Shown here piece after piece: positions 24,031 to 36,260 of a DNA stretch of 64,000 bases. The notes beneath the pieces are model-generated. The model had not been told where the DNA came from. It worked only from the letters and a program-made list of their open reading frames with translations, and did not search any database. The stretch is from Gnetum montanum. Taxonomy: Eukaryota > Streptophyta > Gnetopsida > Gnetales > Gnetaceae. The stretch's first letter is position 1. Every line of letters starts with the position of its first letter. The stretch lies in contig MNCI01002986.1 of NCBI GenBank assembly GCA_015680685.1, positions 6,730 to 70,729 on the forward strand, written 5' to 3'. A program made the position numbers and the translations under genes.

Positions 24031-24098
24031 GAGGCATAGTTCATCTAGTTAAAGCATGTGGCTTATGATATACACAGTGTAGGTTTGATCCTAAGGGA
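24031..24098 (+). repeat. tRNA-like segment, possible SINE head
   Basis: GAGGCATAGTTCATCTAGTT resembles the A-box half of a tRNA, and GTAGGTTTGATCCTAAGGG the B-box (GGTTCGATCC) half, about 35 bases later. The cloverleaf is not intact. This is the usual look of a tRNA-derived SINE or an old tRNA pseudogene. The 3' end was not defined. Confidence 0.35.
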
Positions 24099-25559
24099 TA
24101 TCTAAAAATAATCACACATACTAACTAAGGGCATGTTAAAATAAAATCATTCAGGCTATGAAATTAGGTAAATAGCCAAAGCTAAAAATTCATTATCAAT
24201 TCTTTTGCCTATTTTAATGGTTGGCCCATATAGATAGGATAAAGGCACCATGATGATGAACATTTAATCATTAAGCAGTACATTTTGCAAAATGATTTCA
24301 ATCTTTTAATAGATATTTTTATCCTTGATAATAATGCTAAAATTAATGAGTAAATTTTTCTAACAATATAGTATAATGATTTGATGTTATTCAATTGTGA
24401 TATTAGTTAGCTCAATCATTTTTTTAGAGTCTTTAACATGAATTACCAATTAAACTTTTAAGAATATGATTAGGTTTAAAATCACGAGCCCAATAATGAA
24501 GTTGTTTTTTTTTTGGCCGAGAGGCTAATTATTGGATGTTACCATGGAAAATAAATAATCATTGTCATAACAATAGGCAAAGCGATAAAATTTTTCAATA
24601 TAAAATTTCAAGCTCAACAATTGCCATGGCAAGAATTATTTAACACTGTACTTGATTTTTTTTTCAACCTAAAAATCAATTCTTAATGAATAAAATTTGG
24701 AAGTTCGTTAATTTGAAAAATAAAAAGATTCTCTTTGTCAAATAATAGATATATATCAAAATTTATAGTAAAACTAATTATATGAATTACGGCGTCCTTT
24801 CGGCCAATGTATTTTTGCCTTAATTCTTTTGTTAGCAAATGTTCTTTTATCATACAAGTACTAAACATCTTAGGTTAGAATTCAAATGTATTGACCTTAG
24901 ATAATTGAATTCATAAACACTAATTTTATATACAAGTTGCATGTATTTGTTGAAGCTTTGTGAAAACACATGTTAAGATTAATGTTAGGTAGACAAGTAT
25001 CCATATAAAAAAATCATTGTCAAAGCACTTATCAAATTTAAATATGTCATCCCAACTTGATAGACTAAAAAAGATATTTTTATTCAAAAGATATGATCAT
25101 TACTTTTATTATCTTATTTCTATAATTCTTCTAAGGTCTTTATTGGCTAGATATCATGGGGTATAGTTATAGTCATGCTTTTGGGAAGTATTTTGAAACT
25201 ACTTGAAGCATGAAATATTAAAAAAGCTATCATTGTGTCTATTTATATCTACAACTTTTAAAAGATCACTTATAGTACTTTAATCATGTTGATTTTCATG
25301 AAGCCTTAATATCTTCATTAAGTAATTAGAACTATAATTAATGGCATGTCCAATATAACTCAAAATGATTTACTTTCTACCAAGTTGCATAGGAAATCAC
25401 AATAATAACTCTTTATTTTTATACCTTCATTTATATACTAGATTTGGGAAAATCCTAACCACTTCCAAAATCCATAGTTAACTACTCACATGTTGAGTCA
25501 TAACATAACCAAGACCAAGAGTTTGATAAGATATTTTTAGTTAATTACTCTTTTTGATA
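24099..25559. other. AT-rich intergenic DNA
   Basis: No gene recognised; only short open frames without motifs. Confidence 0.45.
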
Positions 25560-26440
25560 GCTATAGGCATTGACCATTTCTATGCAAGCAAGCAACAGGT
25601 GTACAACAACCGCCTCTTATTGATTCACCATGGAGCAACCTTGATTTTCAAATCTAACCACCATTTATTCTTCATAAGTCGGTCACAGAGAACCGACACT
25701 TAGAGCCTCATGGCCCTTCCCCATCCTCCACACCTTCCATTGACCAAAATGTCATGACCATCCTTCCCTTTCATAAGAAATCACATGAGTTTACTCGCAT
25801 GCTATTTTGGTCACCCAGCACCTCAACTATCTTTGACAAACTCTCTAGACTGCTAGCAAAACTCCAAAGCCAGGCAGCCCCATGATGAAGGAGACCGCCA
25901 ACCAACAACATGCCTGTGCCACACAAACAACGTTTTTGCTTGTGAAAGGAATATCCCACAAGGGAACAAAACAAAGAGGAAGGGATATTTTTCACTAATG
26001 TTTTTTCTTCTGACTCATCAATCAATTGTAGAGGCGAGGGCAACCAACCCACACATGATAATTCAGATATTCCTCACCGCGCCCTATCACAGCCCAAAGG
26101 CTGGGGCATAGCAAAACGACAAAATTAGAATTCAATATAGTTACGGCGTATACCTTTTTGAATTAATTTTGCACCCAAAAAAGGCGGTACGATGATGCCT
26201 TTTGAAATTCCATACCTTTTCCACCACCCACCACCCACCACGTGTCGTTACAGTGTCGGTGGACTGTGCCGTCTAGCCGATTTCTGGGTGGCGGCCCCCA
26301 CGGGGTGGATGAGCATGGGCCACTGGCGTCCTGCCACGTAGCCACACCGTCCACGCGGAAAATCCCCGGTCGTTCCCCGTCCCCGGAAATATCGCACCGT
26401 TTATAATGATTTTGTGGCTAAGGTTAGTGCTTCGTGGCAA
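25560..26440. other. Higher-GC island, possible old promoter or gene edge
   Basis: Composition shifts from AT-rich to GC-rich between about 25.6 and 26.4 kb, peaking at 26210-26390. A CACCCACCA repeat runs into CCACGTGTCG (26238-26247), a G-box/ABRE core, and GCCACGTAGCC lies at about 26334. A TATA-like TTTATAATG lies at 26399. Minus frames at 26052-25771 and 26354-26163 show no known motif. It may be a promoter remnant. Confidence 0.3.
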
Positions 26441-28826
26441 TCATGACGAAAGCAGCAACATATTTTAGACGAGGAAAACTAAGGTTGAATTCAAAGGTTT
26501 TAATGTTGCGGGGACTTTGACGAATCAATTGCTGGGTTTTGATTTTTGGGCCATGCAGGCAACAAACGTGCTTTGTGCCTCGTCCCATTCAAATCTTTTT
26601 CTCGCTGGGGGTTGACTTTCAATCTTTTGTTGCCCTTTGCATCAGCGATCTTATCATCTATCACAGAGCTTGGAGTTTTTTTTAATTTGGGTAATAATTG
26701 TTTATCATGTTCATGTTGTCATTGTGCTTCAGAATGTGTAAAATAATTCGAGGGTTCTTATCCTTTTTGAGTGGGCTTGGTGATCATCAACATTAGCCAA
26801 TCATCATGGAGCTTCGATGCAAAGCTTATGTTGAGTAATTAACACAATTTTTGTACGGGAAGTTTTGATTTTTTATTAATTAAGGAGGGAGTGCTAACTT
26901 TATTATGCCCATTCCTTTTCAATGATGACATGTGAGGGCTCGGGGGCAATGAATCTTGAGGTTTGTGTCCATATAAATTTCGTTTTTGGTAGTGGACTCA
27001 TTCTCATGGCCTAAGTTATCCATGCATTGAGTTGTACTCTTGCCATGTGTAAGTCTTGGATAGGAAAAAGACTTAAAATGTGTGCAAGCACTAAGGGTGT
27101 CACTCTCAAAATTGACGACGTTGTGTATGGAAATTCCTTACGACTTTCAAACTTTCTATTTATTTAAATGAGAACTACTATTTGTTCCATGCTATAATTT
27201 AGGGAAAATAACAGGTGGAAGAAAAGGTCCACTTTAGTTAGGGATTTGGTATTGGTAATGGGGTTGATATTTTGATAGCTACGTCCAATCACGATATTGA
27301 ATTGATAGTTTTCAATAACTAAGAACTTTGTATAATGATACTATCTATGGTGATCTTTTAAGTATTTGGATATCTAATCCAAAGCACTAGTTTACACGCT
27401 CATTATGTAGGTTATTTATTTCATTTATGATGGTTGACTTTAAGGTATGTCATCTACCTAAAATAAAAAAANAAGAATAAGATTATATCATCTTCTAGTT
27501 GAAATTGGAAAATAGAAAAATCAACAACATGAAGATAAAATATGTCAATTATGTTTACTACAAGTACCATAAGATGAGTAGCATGTTTTATTAGAATGTT
27601 GGGGAACAAATTTCTTTAGAAGTTGGTTGATCTTTGTATGAGCTATTCAAGTTACTAGTATTATTTCTAGGAAATTATATAAAATATGTATTCTAGTTAC
27701 ATGAATATTGTACACATCTACTTAACTTAAGATATATTACTATTGATGTATTTTGCATAAGTTAATTTATCTATAAATCCTTTGGGTCTATATAGACATG
27801 ATAAAATTTTAATTTTTAGTTTTCTATTTTCATTATTAGCAGATAACTAAATTCAAATAATTTGCTAATTAGTTACTCTTTTCATAAATTTATTTTAAGA
27901 TATACTCATGTCATTATTAAATTTATAACTGAGTTCAAATTACTATACCTAATTGCTTTGTTATACTAGATCTAGTATTGCCTTGAGTGTGAAAATTCAT
28001 CTCTTTAAATATCCATATGATTATTTAGTTCATTATTAGGGGGAGAGGGGGGCATCAAAACCAAAACTAGATGTACCCCTTAGATATATAGCCAACACAA
28101 AATTTTCATAGAACTTAAGCAAAACATAATGGTATGCTAGATTAACATACTTTTTGGAATAAGATCTATAGGTGTCAAACCCCTATATATATATATATTA
28201 ACAATAAATATTTAGAGTACAAAAGCAAAGGAGTACTCCAGAGAGGAGAAACTCCAAATCAACAAAAAGAAAAGGCCAAAGTTTTGAGGATGTCTATTCG
28301 GGTTTTCATTCTTACAACTGGTCTTGAAAAACATCCCCTTTGGTGTAGGAAATCAAATATTTCATGAAAACATTAACATTAGGTGGAGGGGGAGAGGGCC
28401 CCTACCCTATCAATAGAATCAACATTATCAAAAGTTATTATCTTCATATCTTGATGAATAGTTGCAAATGAATTATTAGTAGTTAACATATCTTAAACAC
28501 ATTGTCCATTCTAAAGATTTGACATGTAATTGTCAATATATAGACTTCATCAATGTCTTTTATTTTGAAGAACCATTTGGAAACCATCTAAATCAACAAG
28601 AAGTTTCTGTGAAATGTTGTGAATAAATATTTATTTGTCCTTGCTCATTATAGAATTCTTTGAAATTGATTTGATTGAAACCTTCCTCAAAGGTATATTT
28701 TGTTGAACAAAAGTAAAAAAAGAAAAAATGGTGGATTGAAATATCATTAGAAGAAATCATTGCAAGATTTGCACCATCTATGAAAAAAACCTTAGCAAGA
28801 TCTACAATATTTGTAGAAGAAACATT
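26441..28826. other. AT-rich intergenic DNA with one unresolved base
   Basis: No gene recognised. An N occurs at 27472 in an A run. A (TA)n run lies near 28180-28198. The minus frame at 28874-28593 crosses the solo LTR border and is not a gene. Confidence 0.45.
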
Positions 28827-28831
28827 AGTAG
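28827..28831. repeat. Target-site duplication AGTAG (left), solo LTR
   Basis: AGTAG directly precedes the LTR and recurs directly after it at 29635-29639. Confidence 0.85.
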
Positions 28832-29634
28832 TAATGAGCGGCAAGGTACCCCTACACCCAACCATACAAATCACAAGCGTTCATGCATGATTTGGTCAAA
28901 TTCTATGGATGGGACTAGTTGTGGCATGTAGATCGCTATGCCTTGATCACAATTCGTTGTCTTCCCACTTGGACTGGTGGTGGCTTTGTCACGTATGGTT
29001 TAGTCTAGAGTGAGGCAAATGATTTTTATTATTTTATATTTTATTTTTTCAATAGGTTGAAACTCAATTTATAATCAATTCAACTAATCTAATTGCTAAT
29101 TAATAACCAACTACCCTAACATAAGTATCCGATCCCACTTCCCGTGCACATCTTGAACACATATAACGCTGCTAGGTTACTAAACGTTAAGCATTGCTAG
29201 GATTATCAAGAGTCATCCACATGCTTGAAGAAATCGTACCTATGTGCCTAATTAATTAACATGCATGAAAATGTAAATATTAACTAAGTACATGAAAAGT
29301 AAATCTAATCTAAGTCAAAGTGCTGCAATGAATAAAAATCAATCTCGATCTTATTGCCGTTCATGGAATATGTTCAGGTACATTGACAATCAAATAAGAT
29401 TTCATACAACTAACTCAGATCCACTCTACAGGCACTCACTGACTGTTCTTTAAGATTATGAAATAAAATTGCAAGAGTTTGGGTACTCTACTAAAAAACC
29501 TATACCTAAACCATGGGCCCAAGCGCTATATTTATAGGCTGACATACATCCCCAAATATCAGATATCCGATAACGCATTTAGGGGCTTGATATTGGGTAT
29601 TCAATATTAGAGCTAGGCAAATCATGACTCATCA
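28832..29634 (-). mobile_element. Solo LTR of the element A/B family group
   Basis: 803 bp bounded by TAATGAGCGG (a decayed TGATGAG) and CATGACTCATCA on the plus strand. The 5-bp duplication AGTAG flanks it and no PBS, gag or PPT adjoins. The family landmarks are present: TACCCCTACACCCAACCATA at the left, CTATATTTATAGG near 29527, and a GATATC-type array after it. It is the product of LTR-LTR recombination. Confidence 0.88.
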
Positions 29635-29775
29635 AGTAGTATTTGTAGTAGCTTGATGCTGACATGCTTACATAGCCTTTTTTGCAACATAAAAGGACAT
29701 GCATTAAACATATTACACTCTCAATGATAGTAGTGAGATGACTTTAGAAGATTCTAATAAAGATCCTTCTGTACA
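29635..29775. other. Spacer between solo LTR and element B
   Basis: Starts with the right AGTAG duplication (29635-29639) and ends with the left GTACA duplication of element B (29771-29775). No other feature seen. Confidence 0.7.
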
Positions 29776-30577
29776 TGGTGAGTGGTGAGGTACCCCTATG
29801 CCTAACCATACGAATCACTAAGGCATTACGCGCTATTCAGTTGAATTCCATGGACCTATAGTCATCTCATACAGTAGTTCCTCTAGGAAGTGAAATGACA
29901 TTGAGAATGTTTATTGTCTTCCCAACTACACTTGTGAGGCTCAAGGGTATGGTTTAAGTGTAATTAAGGTATATGAATTTTTATCATTTATGTTTTATGG
30001 ATGTAATCACCTACAACAAGAATAAAAGGTAGAGTAAATTGAAACTAATGTCTATTTCCTAGCTAGCCTAACACAAGTAATCGTCCCACTTTCCTAGACA
30101 CATCTTGAACACATATAGCACTATTGGGCTACCAAACGTTAAGCGTTGCTGGGTTACCAAGTATTAGATGAATGCTCAAAGTGGTTGTGCCCATGTTCAT
30201 TAATTGTTGGAAATAAATTGCTTAATCAAATGTATTAAAGTAAAGAACAAGAAAGTAGAATGCATTAAAGAAAATATTAAACTATTTTGAGTGCTGTAAG
30301 GATTGTCAAAAGAGTTTGTTTTATTCCTATCACACTGCTACACTTAGGTACATCAGTGCTCAAACAAAGAACTATACACACTTAAGACTCCTTTTGCAGT
30401 TACTTAGAAAAGATTCTAACTGTGAGGAAAATAAACTACAAGAGCTTTGCTCCTTTGACTAAGAATGATCCAAAAATTACTCTAAATGGGACTCCAGGCA
30501 TGGTATTTATAGGCTTGGAGAATATACCTCGACATCGTGTACCCGATGTCATAGTCAACACAAACAGTGGTTCATCA
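29776..30577 (-). repeat. Element B 3' LTR
   Basis: 802 bp, closely paired with 39019-39849. Ends TGGTGAG and GTTCATCA on the plus strand. A TATA motif (GGTATTTATAGGC, about 30501-30513 on the plus strand) is followed by a GATGTCGTGTACCCGATGTC-like dyad. Confidence 0.92.
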
Positions 30578-30587
30578 TACCCCCATG
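30578..30587 (-). promoter_or_regulatory. Polypurine tract, element B
   Basis: CATGGGGGTA directly precedes the 3' LTR start TGATGAACC on the minus strand, as in element A. Confidence 0.7.
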
Positions 30588-32639
30588 ACTAAATGAAAAC
30601 TTTTCCTCTAGTAAAGAAGAGGAGGAACAAGTTCTCTACAATATAACATATTCGGTAGGTATGGGATTATTGATTGACTTGACAAATTGACTCATATGAA
30701 ATAGACATATAGACTTTGAGTGCCCAAGTGTACGAAATTGCAAGTTTTACAACATTGGGTGTTCATGAGAAGAGGAGTGAACACCCTGGAGAATATTGAC
30801 ATCTAACACCTCTTGACAATAGGAGAATGAGAGAGAGAGAGAGAAGATCCTTCAATCACGAATGGTCCTCATTGTGTGGTACTATTGCATCATCCTTGGT
30901 GAAGATAGTCCCGCTTACAGTCCATGCTTCCCACTGCAATCACAACAAAATCATGAATTAGTATGCAATGTGTAACACAGTGATTAAATGCTTTGTCTTG
31001 TTAGTGGTTACACTTAGCTAAGTTGTGATTATGGTAGCTTGGTTTCTTTTGAGTAGTGTTAGTGGGAAGGTTGACAGATAGGGTAAAATAAATAAGTGGT
31101 CCATTAAATTTGAAAGAGTTCAATACAAGGAAATATTTGAAGAGGTCATAAGAATTCATAATAATGAAAGAAGAATTCACTAAAAAATGTTGTGAAGATG
31201 TGTACAATTGGATATCATTGATGGGGTAAACAGAAGGAGTTTGATTGTAAAAATTTCTAAGGATAAAGAACTTAAATGACCCAACCAATAGATATGCAAG
31301 TGGGTCCTCCCCAAAGCAGGCACAGGCCTTTTATGCCCTTGCATAACTTTAAACCAAAGAGTCCATGGGCTCCGTGGATGATTAATGGTTACAGAAGGTT
31401 AAGTACAAAAACCTGGAAGTAACTAACTAGGAATCTCGACACATCAAACCAAGAGATTGAACCAAAACATGAAACCGACAGTGAGGTGGAACATGGAAAG
31501 CATAGATGGATAAGAGAGAGAGAGAGAGAGAGAGTGGAATGAAGTTCATAATTATGGTCACATGAAGTCCCTTGTGGATTTTGTAGTTAAATGACTTGAT
31601 AGGATCCAAAACCAACCACTTTTAGTGATTTTGCATCGACATTCTAAGACCAATCCATCCTTTGAGACACAAGAGTGCTTCCACAAAACAACCACTATTC
31701 CAAATTAGAGAAGAAGTAGGAAGGGAGGAAGGGCCTTAGTTAAAGGAGATGAGTCTCATAACTAGTGCTTATAGCTCGTTTATTCTATCTAAGGGATGTG
31801 CTTTGAATTTCCATTGTTTTTTTTTTGAAATGGGAACCACACCATGCAAAGACACATGCATTTATTTTGTCCAAGGGGTGTGCTTTGAATCCTCATCTTT
31901 TTTTTCTTGATGAGGACCACACCATGTGAGGACGTATGTATTTATTTTGTCTAAGGGATGTGCTTTGAATTCTCATTATTTTTTTTGATGATGAGAACCA
32001 CACCATGCATGGACTTATTCAACTTCCTTTATTTATTAGCATAGAATAGTAAGAAATTCATTGAAACACACATGCACCCAAGTAAATAGAAAAGTACAAA
32101 GAATACCGAATCCCCTTGAAGCCACATCCTATTCAAACCTTTGAATCCTTTCCAATTCTGGAAAATACCAAAGTCATGAATTTATTAAAGTTTGATTAAT
32201 GAAAAAGGGACTACATGTTTCCAAAAAAAGGAAAACCATAGAGTGTGTGGATGTGTCGATGTTGTGGACTCATTGCCTATTACATGAAAAAGAAACCATG
32301 TCCTAATTATTCATAATGAAATTCAAAGCTAGAAACTAGAAATCAAGAATCAAATAACAAAAATAGTACATACCACCATCAAGTAACGCATTACCAATGT
32401 ACCTGGCACTTATTAACCCAAAGTTAGAAAATCACACCAAATAAAAGAAAATATAGAAGAAAGTGTAAATCATTTAAGAAATATCAAATGTACTAACAAT
32501 GGTGTAAAACAAAAAATTAGAGAAGATTAATAAGATAAAAACAAAAAGATCTAAAACAAAGAATATGTAAAACAGAAAGTTGTTAAATGAAAAATATGTA
32601 AAACAAAAAAGTTGAAAAACTAATGATCTACTTGAATGG
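30588..32639 (-). other. Non-coding region after pol in element B
   Basis: No credible coding frame. It shares ordered blocks with 4.9-6.2 kb of element A and contains GA microsatellites (about 30829-30845 and 31509-31534) and the hairpin repeats at 31779-32020. The minus frame at 31288-31001 has no recognisable motif. Confidence 0.6.
31779..32020 (-). repeat. Three tandem ~81-bp repeats, each with a T-tract hairpin
   Basis: Units start at 31779, 31861 and 31941 with TTTATTTTGTC-type sequence followed by AAGGGATGTGCTTTGAAT. Each then has an inverted repeat around a T run and ends ACCACACCATG. The hairpin arms are TCCTCATC/GATGAGGA in unit 2 and TTCTCAT/ATGAGAA in unit 3, where a C:G pair has become T:A. 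Unit 1 has a slightly imperfect version. Confidence 0.85.
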
Positions 32640-32899
32640 TTAGCATGGGTGGCCATCTCCCCCATGACTAAGTTAAAAGGAGAAGATCTAAAATATGGAG
32701 TGTGGTTGTCTATCTGATGAGGTTTTTGTGTTAGCTAGCTTATGTTCATGGAAAGGTTTAATTTGTTGAATGTTGACTAGCTGTTTCTTATTTGGGCTCT
32801 CAGGTTTATAAATCATCATGGCCCTTGAAGGAAAAGTTTCATAAATGATATAAGGTCCCTCCCACAATGTTTGGAACTTAGTTTGTTGAGGTACATGTA

Positions 32900-33900
32900 T
32901 GAGGTTCCAGTAGAGAACCTTATCTCCTGGTTGAAATTAAACTTTTCTAATTTTTAGGTCATGATGCTTTTTGTTATAAGCCTTGTGCAACTCATTAGAT
33001 GCTAAGGCTACTAATCTGTTTTCATCTAGCAGGTTGAGATTCATTAGTCTTTCCTTTTGGGCTAGACTTAAGTCAAGGTCAAGGTTATAAGCTGTTGAAA
33101 GTGTACGAAGTTCAGATTGAATAGGAAGTGTTGGTAGTTTGCCTTACAAAAGCTCATAGGGAGAGTAGCCTATAGGAAGTTTCCAAGTTGAGCGGTAGGC
33201 CCAAAGGGCATCATTGAGTTTTGTGCTCCAGTCCTTCCTATACTTACTAACAGTTCTTGTTAGTATTCTTATGATTTCCCTATTCGTAACCTCAGCTTGA
33301 CCATTAGCTTGGGGATGGTAAGGTGTTGTGAGTTTGTGTTCAACCCCCAAGCATTGCATAAGCTTTCAAAAAGTAGTGCATATAAAATGAGTTTCATTAT
33401 TAGAAATTAATGCACGTGGCACACCAAACCTACTTACAACATTTTGTTATACAAATTGAGTAGCAATAGAAGATGTGGAGTCAATGATAGCTACTACTTC
33501 TGCCCATTTCATCCAATAGTCAATACCAACTATGATGTACGCCTTTCCATTTGACACGGGTGTGATGGGACCCATGAAATTAATGCCCCAAAGGTCGAAT
33601 GGTTCTAATGGTTGAATCCATTGTTAAGGTTCCTCCATTCGAGTAGTCATTCCACCATCCCATTGGCATGGTTCACAAGAGTAGATGAAATGGTGAGCAT
33701 CCCTAAAGAGTGTTGGCCAATAGTACCTTGCCATCAGGATTTTAATGGCAATGTATCTCCCAACATAGTGTCCTCCACAAGGACCTTCATGAGCATCTTG
33801 GAGCATGCATAGTTGATCAGCATTGGGGACATACCAATGAACCAGGCCATCGGTGCACACATTGTATAGGCATCTGTTGATCTCCATGAAGTGCTTTACT
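32900..33900 (-). other. Integrase domain, element B
   Basis: The zinc-binding HHCC part (33887-33624) has HEGPCGGH and later CEPCQ. The catalytic core follows: WGINFMGP (Asn codon 33581-33579), LISNNETHF (Asn codon 33401-33399) and HPQANGQAEVTNRE (about 33310-33270). The first two catalytic aspartates are replaced by asparagine, each explained by one G-to-A change; the glutamate remains. The C-terminal part ends in a PGDKVLYW-like motif and a short tail. Confidence 0.88.
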
Positions 33901-33929
33901 TGGTGAAGAAACTGTTGTTTCCTCTAGTG

Positions 33930-34480
33930 ATCCAACCCTTATGGAATCTCTTGAGTGAGAAGATAGGTGAGAATGTTATCATACCATTTTGGCTCATTGG
34001 GCATTTGTTCAATTATTGCCCTAGTAAAGAGGAGTTTATTAGGAAATGTATAAGATAATTGGCTTTCATCCTCTTTGTCATCCCATTGCAATTGAGACAA
34101 GTGATCAGCAGCCACATTCTTAGTGCCCTTCCAATCTACCATTGTAAGATCAAATTCCTACAAGATCATTAGCCATCGTATGACATAGGGGCTCACCATT
34201 AGCTTGTTTGTTAAAAAGCGGATGGAACTATGGTTTGTGTGCACAAACACCTTGCATCCAAGCACATAATGACTAAACTTCTCTAGAGCAAACATCACCG
34301 CCATCAATTCTTTTTTTGTAGTGGTGTAGTTTAATTGTGCATCCACAATGCTTCGGCTGGTGTAGTGGATGTAGTATGGATGTTTCTTATCATCTAACTA
34401 CATCAGCACAACTTCCAAAGCATAATTCAATGCATCTGTCATGATGTGAAATGGTTTGGACCAATCAAGTGCTTATAGAA
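33930..34480 (-). other. RNase H domain, element B
   Basis: Shows ALDWSKPFHIMTDA (first Asp), TTTKKELMAVMFALEKF (Glu) and FVHTNHSSIRFL, where families usually have TDHS, so the third catalytic Asp is Asn here. It ends with NVAADHLSQL, the usual boundary before integrase. Confidence 0.85.
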
Positions 34481-34699
34481 TTGGCGTTTCCACAATCCTT
34501 TCTTTCAATTACTGGAACACTTCTTCACATTTTGGGGTCTAGACAAAAGGAGCATCTTTCTTTGTTAGTTCAACCAATGGTTTTGCCATCTTAGAGAAAT
34601 TCTCTATGAATCATTAGTAGTAGCCTATGTGTCCAATGAATGACTGAACATCTTTAACTATTTTCAGCTGGCAGGTTATTCCTTAGATAACCCTTATTT

Positions 34700-35462
34700 T
34701 TTTAGGGTCCACCTAAATTCCTACTTGTGATATTTTGTGCCCTAATACAATGCCCTCTTGGACCATGAGGTAACTTTTCTACCAATTAAGCTGCAATTTA
34801 GTTTTGACACATGATTTCAACACTTGCTCAAGGTAGTTTAGGGCTTGCTCAAAGGTAGCTCCATAGGTGGAGAAGTCATCCATGAAGACTTCTACACCAC
34901 TACTGATCTATTATTGAAAGATGCTTAGCACTAGGCGTTGAAATGTCGTAGGGGTACTACATAGACCAAATGGAATTTTACAATATGCAAAAGTCCCCCA
35001 TGGACTTGTGAACATTATCTTTACTTGGTCCTCTAGTGCAATTTGAATTTGGTTATAGCCACTATAACCATCTAGGAAGCTGTAGTAGCAATGCCCTTAT
35101 ATTGTGTTGAGCACCTATTCAACAAATGGCAATGGAAAGTGATCCTTGAATGTTGCCATATTTAGCAGCCTAAAATCGATGCAGACCCACCATTTTCCAC
35201 CTTTCGTTGGCATAATTACAAGTGGGCTAACCCACTTGCTATTTGTAATGGGATAGATGAACCTCGTCTTGAGGAGTTGCTTGATTTTCTCCTTGACAAT
35301 TTGCTTCAATTTGGGGTTCAACCACCTTTGTGCTTGTTGTTTTGGCTTCATGGTTGGGTTAGTGTAAATGCAATGTTGGCATATCCTAGGGTCAATCCTT
35401 GTGAGTTCAGGATATGACCAAGCAAAAGCTATTGACCATCTTTCAACTACCTTCACTAGCAT
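34700..35462 (-). other. Reverse transcriptase domain, element B
   Basis: Motifs in order: FIYPITNSKWVSPLVIMPTK, VCIDFRLLN, FPLPFVE, FLDGYSGYNQI, the catalytic FMDD at 34886-34875, then GIVLGHKIS. The catalytic aspartates are retained, but several stops lie between the motifs. Confidence 0.9.
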
Positions 35463-35753
35463 CTCTTTCTATTTTGGAGCAAGTCTTGCATTGATTATAA
35501 TTGTCTTCTTATTTTTAAAAAATACATATTCCATTCCAGCTAGTAGCATTTTCAGTTCAAGGGGCTGTTACTTGAAGTTCTTAGGAATTTCCAACTCTCC
35601 CAAATAGGTATCATCGTTTGTATCATAAGAGAGATGGTGATGAACTTGCTCTAGTTCATTCATGCTTATGACATATTCACATGCCAAGCTCTTAGCTGGT
35701 TCTATGCATAGTGTGCTACTTTCTAAATTAGAGGTCAGCCAGTAGGTGCCCTC

Positions 35754-36260
35754 CTAGTTTGTGGCTATTGTGTATAGAGACCTTTGAATTTCTACTTTTG
35801 GTGCATACTGCTTGCATGTAGAGATGGATGCTTGCTTGATGGCCCAAAGTTTTTGCACACAATTGCACTTGCTATTGTTGTATGCAATGCATGGAACTCT
35901 CTTCTTCTTAATCTTTCCAAATGTATTTTCTTTAGAGATTTCTAGGGAAAGATCTCTAATGCCCATTCTTATGTCTATTGTGCTCAACCATGATCTTCTC
36001 ATGATGGTTGGGAAGTCCCCTTTGCATTTCTCCACTTTGATTACCAAAAAGTTGGTAGAATAAGACCACCCACAAATAGTGGTCACAATGTCTTCTACTA
36101 GTTCCAATGAAAGAATGATGGACTGGTCTGCCAATTCTAATATGATGTTGCTCTTCTTAAGAGGAGGTAAGTTTCAGGAAGTGTACATTTCATGAGAAAT
36201 CAAATTAAAACCAAAACCTGAATCAAGAAGAGCCTTATGTGGTTCATTCCTAGCAATCTA
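35754..36260 (-). other. Aspartic protease domain, element B
   Basis: The active-site motif LLDSGFGFN has DSG at 36224-36216. A retropepsin-like stretch follows (IILELADQSI, then GWSYSTNFLVIKV, then the RRSWLST element that corresponds to the usual GRPWL flap end). Confidence 0.8.

Noticed and set aside
28593-28874. 93-codon minus frame
   Set aside because: It starts inside the solo LTR and crosses its border, so it cannot be an original gene.
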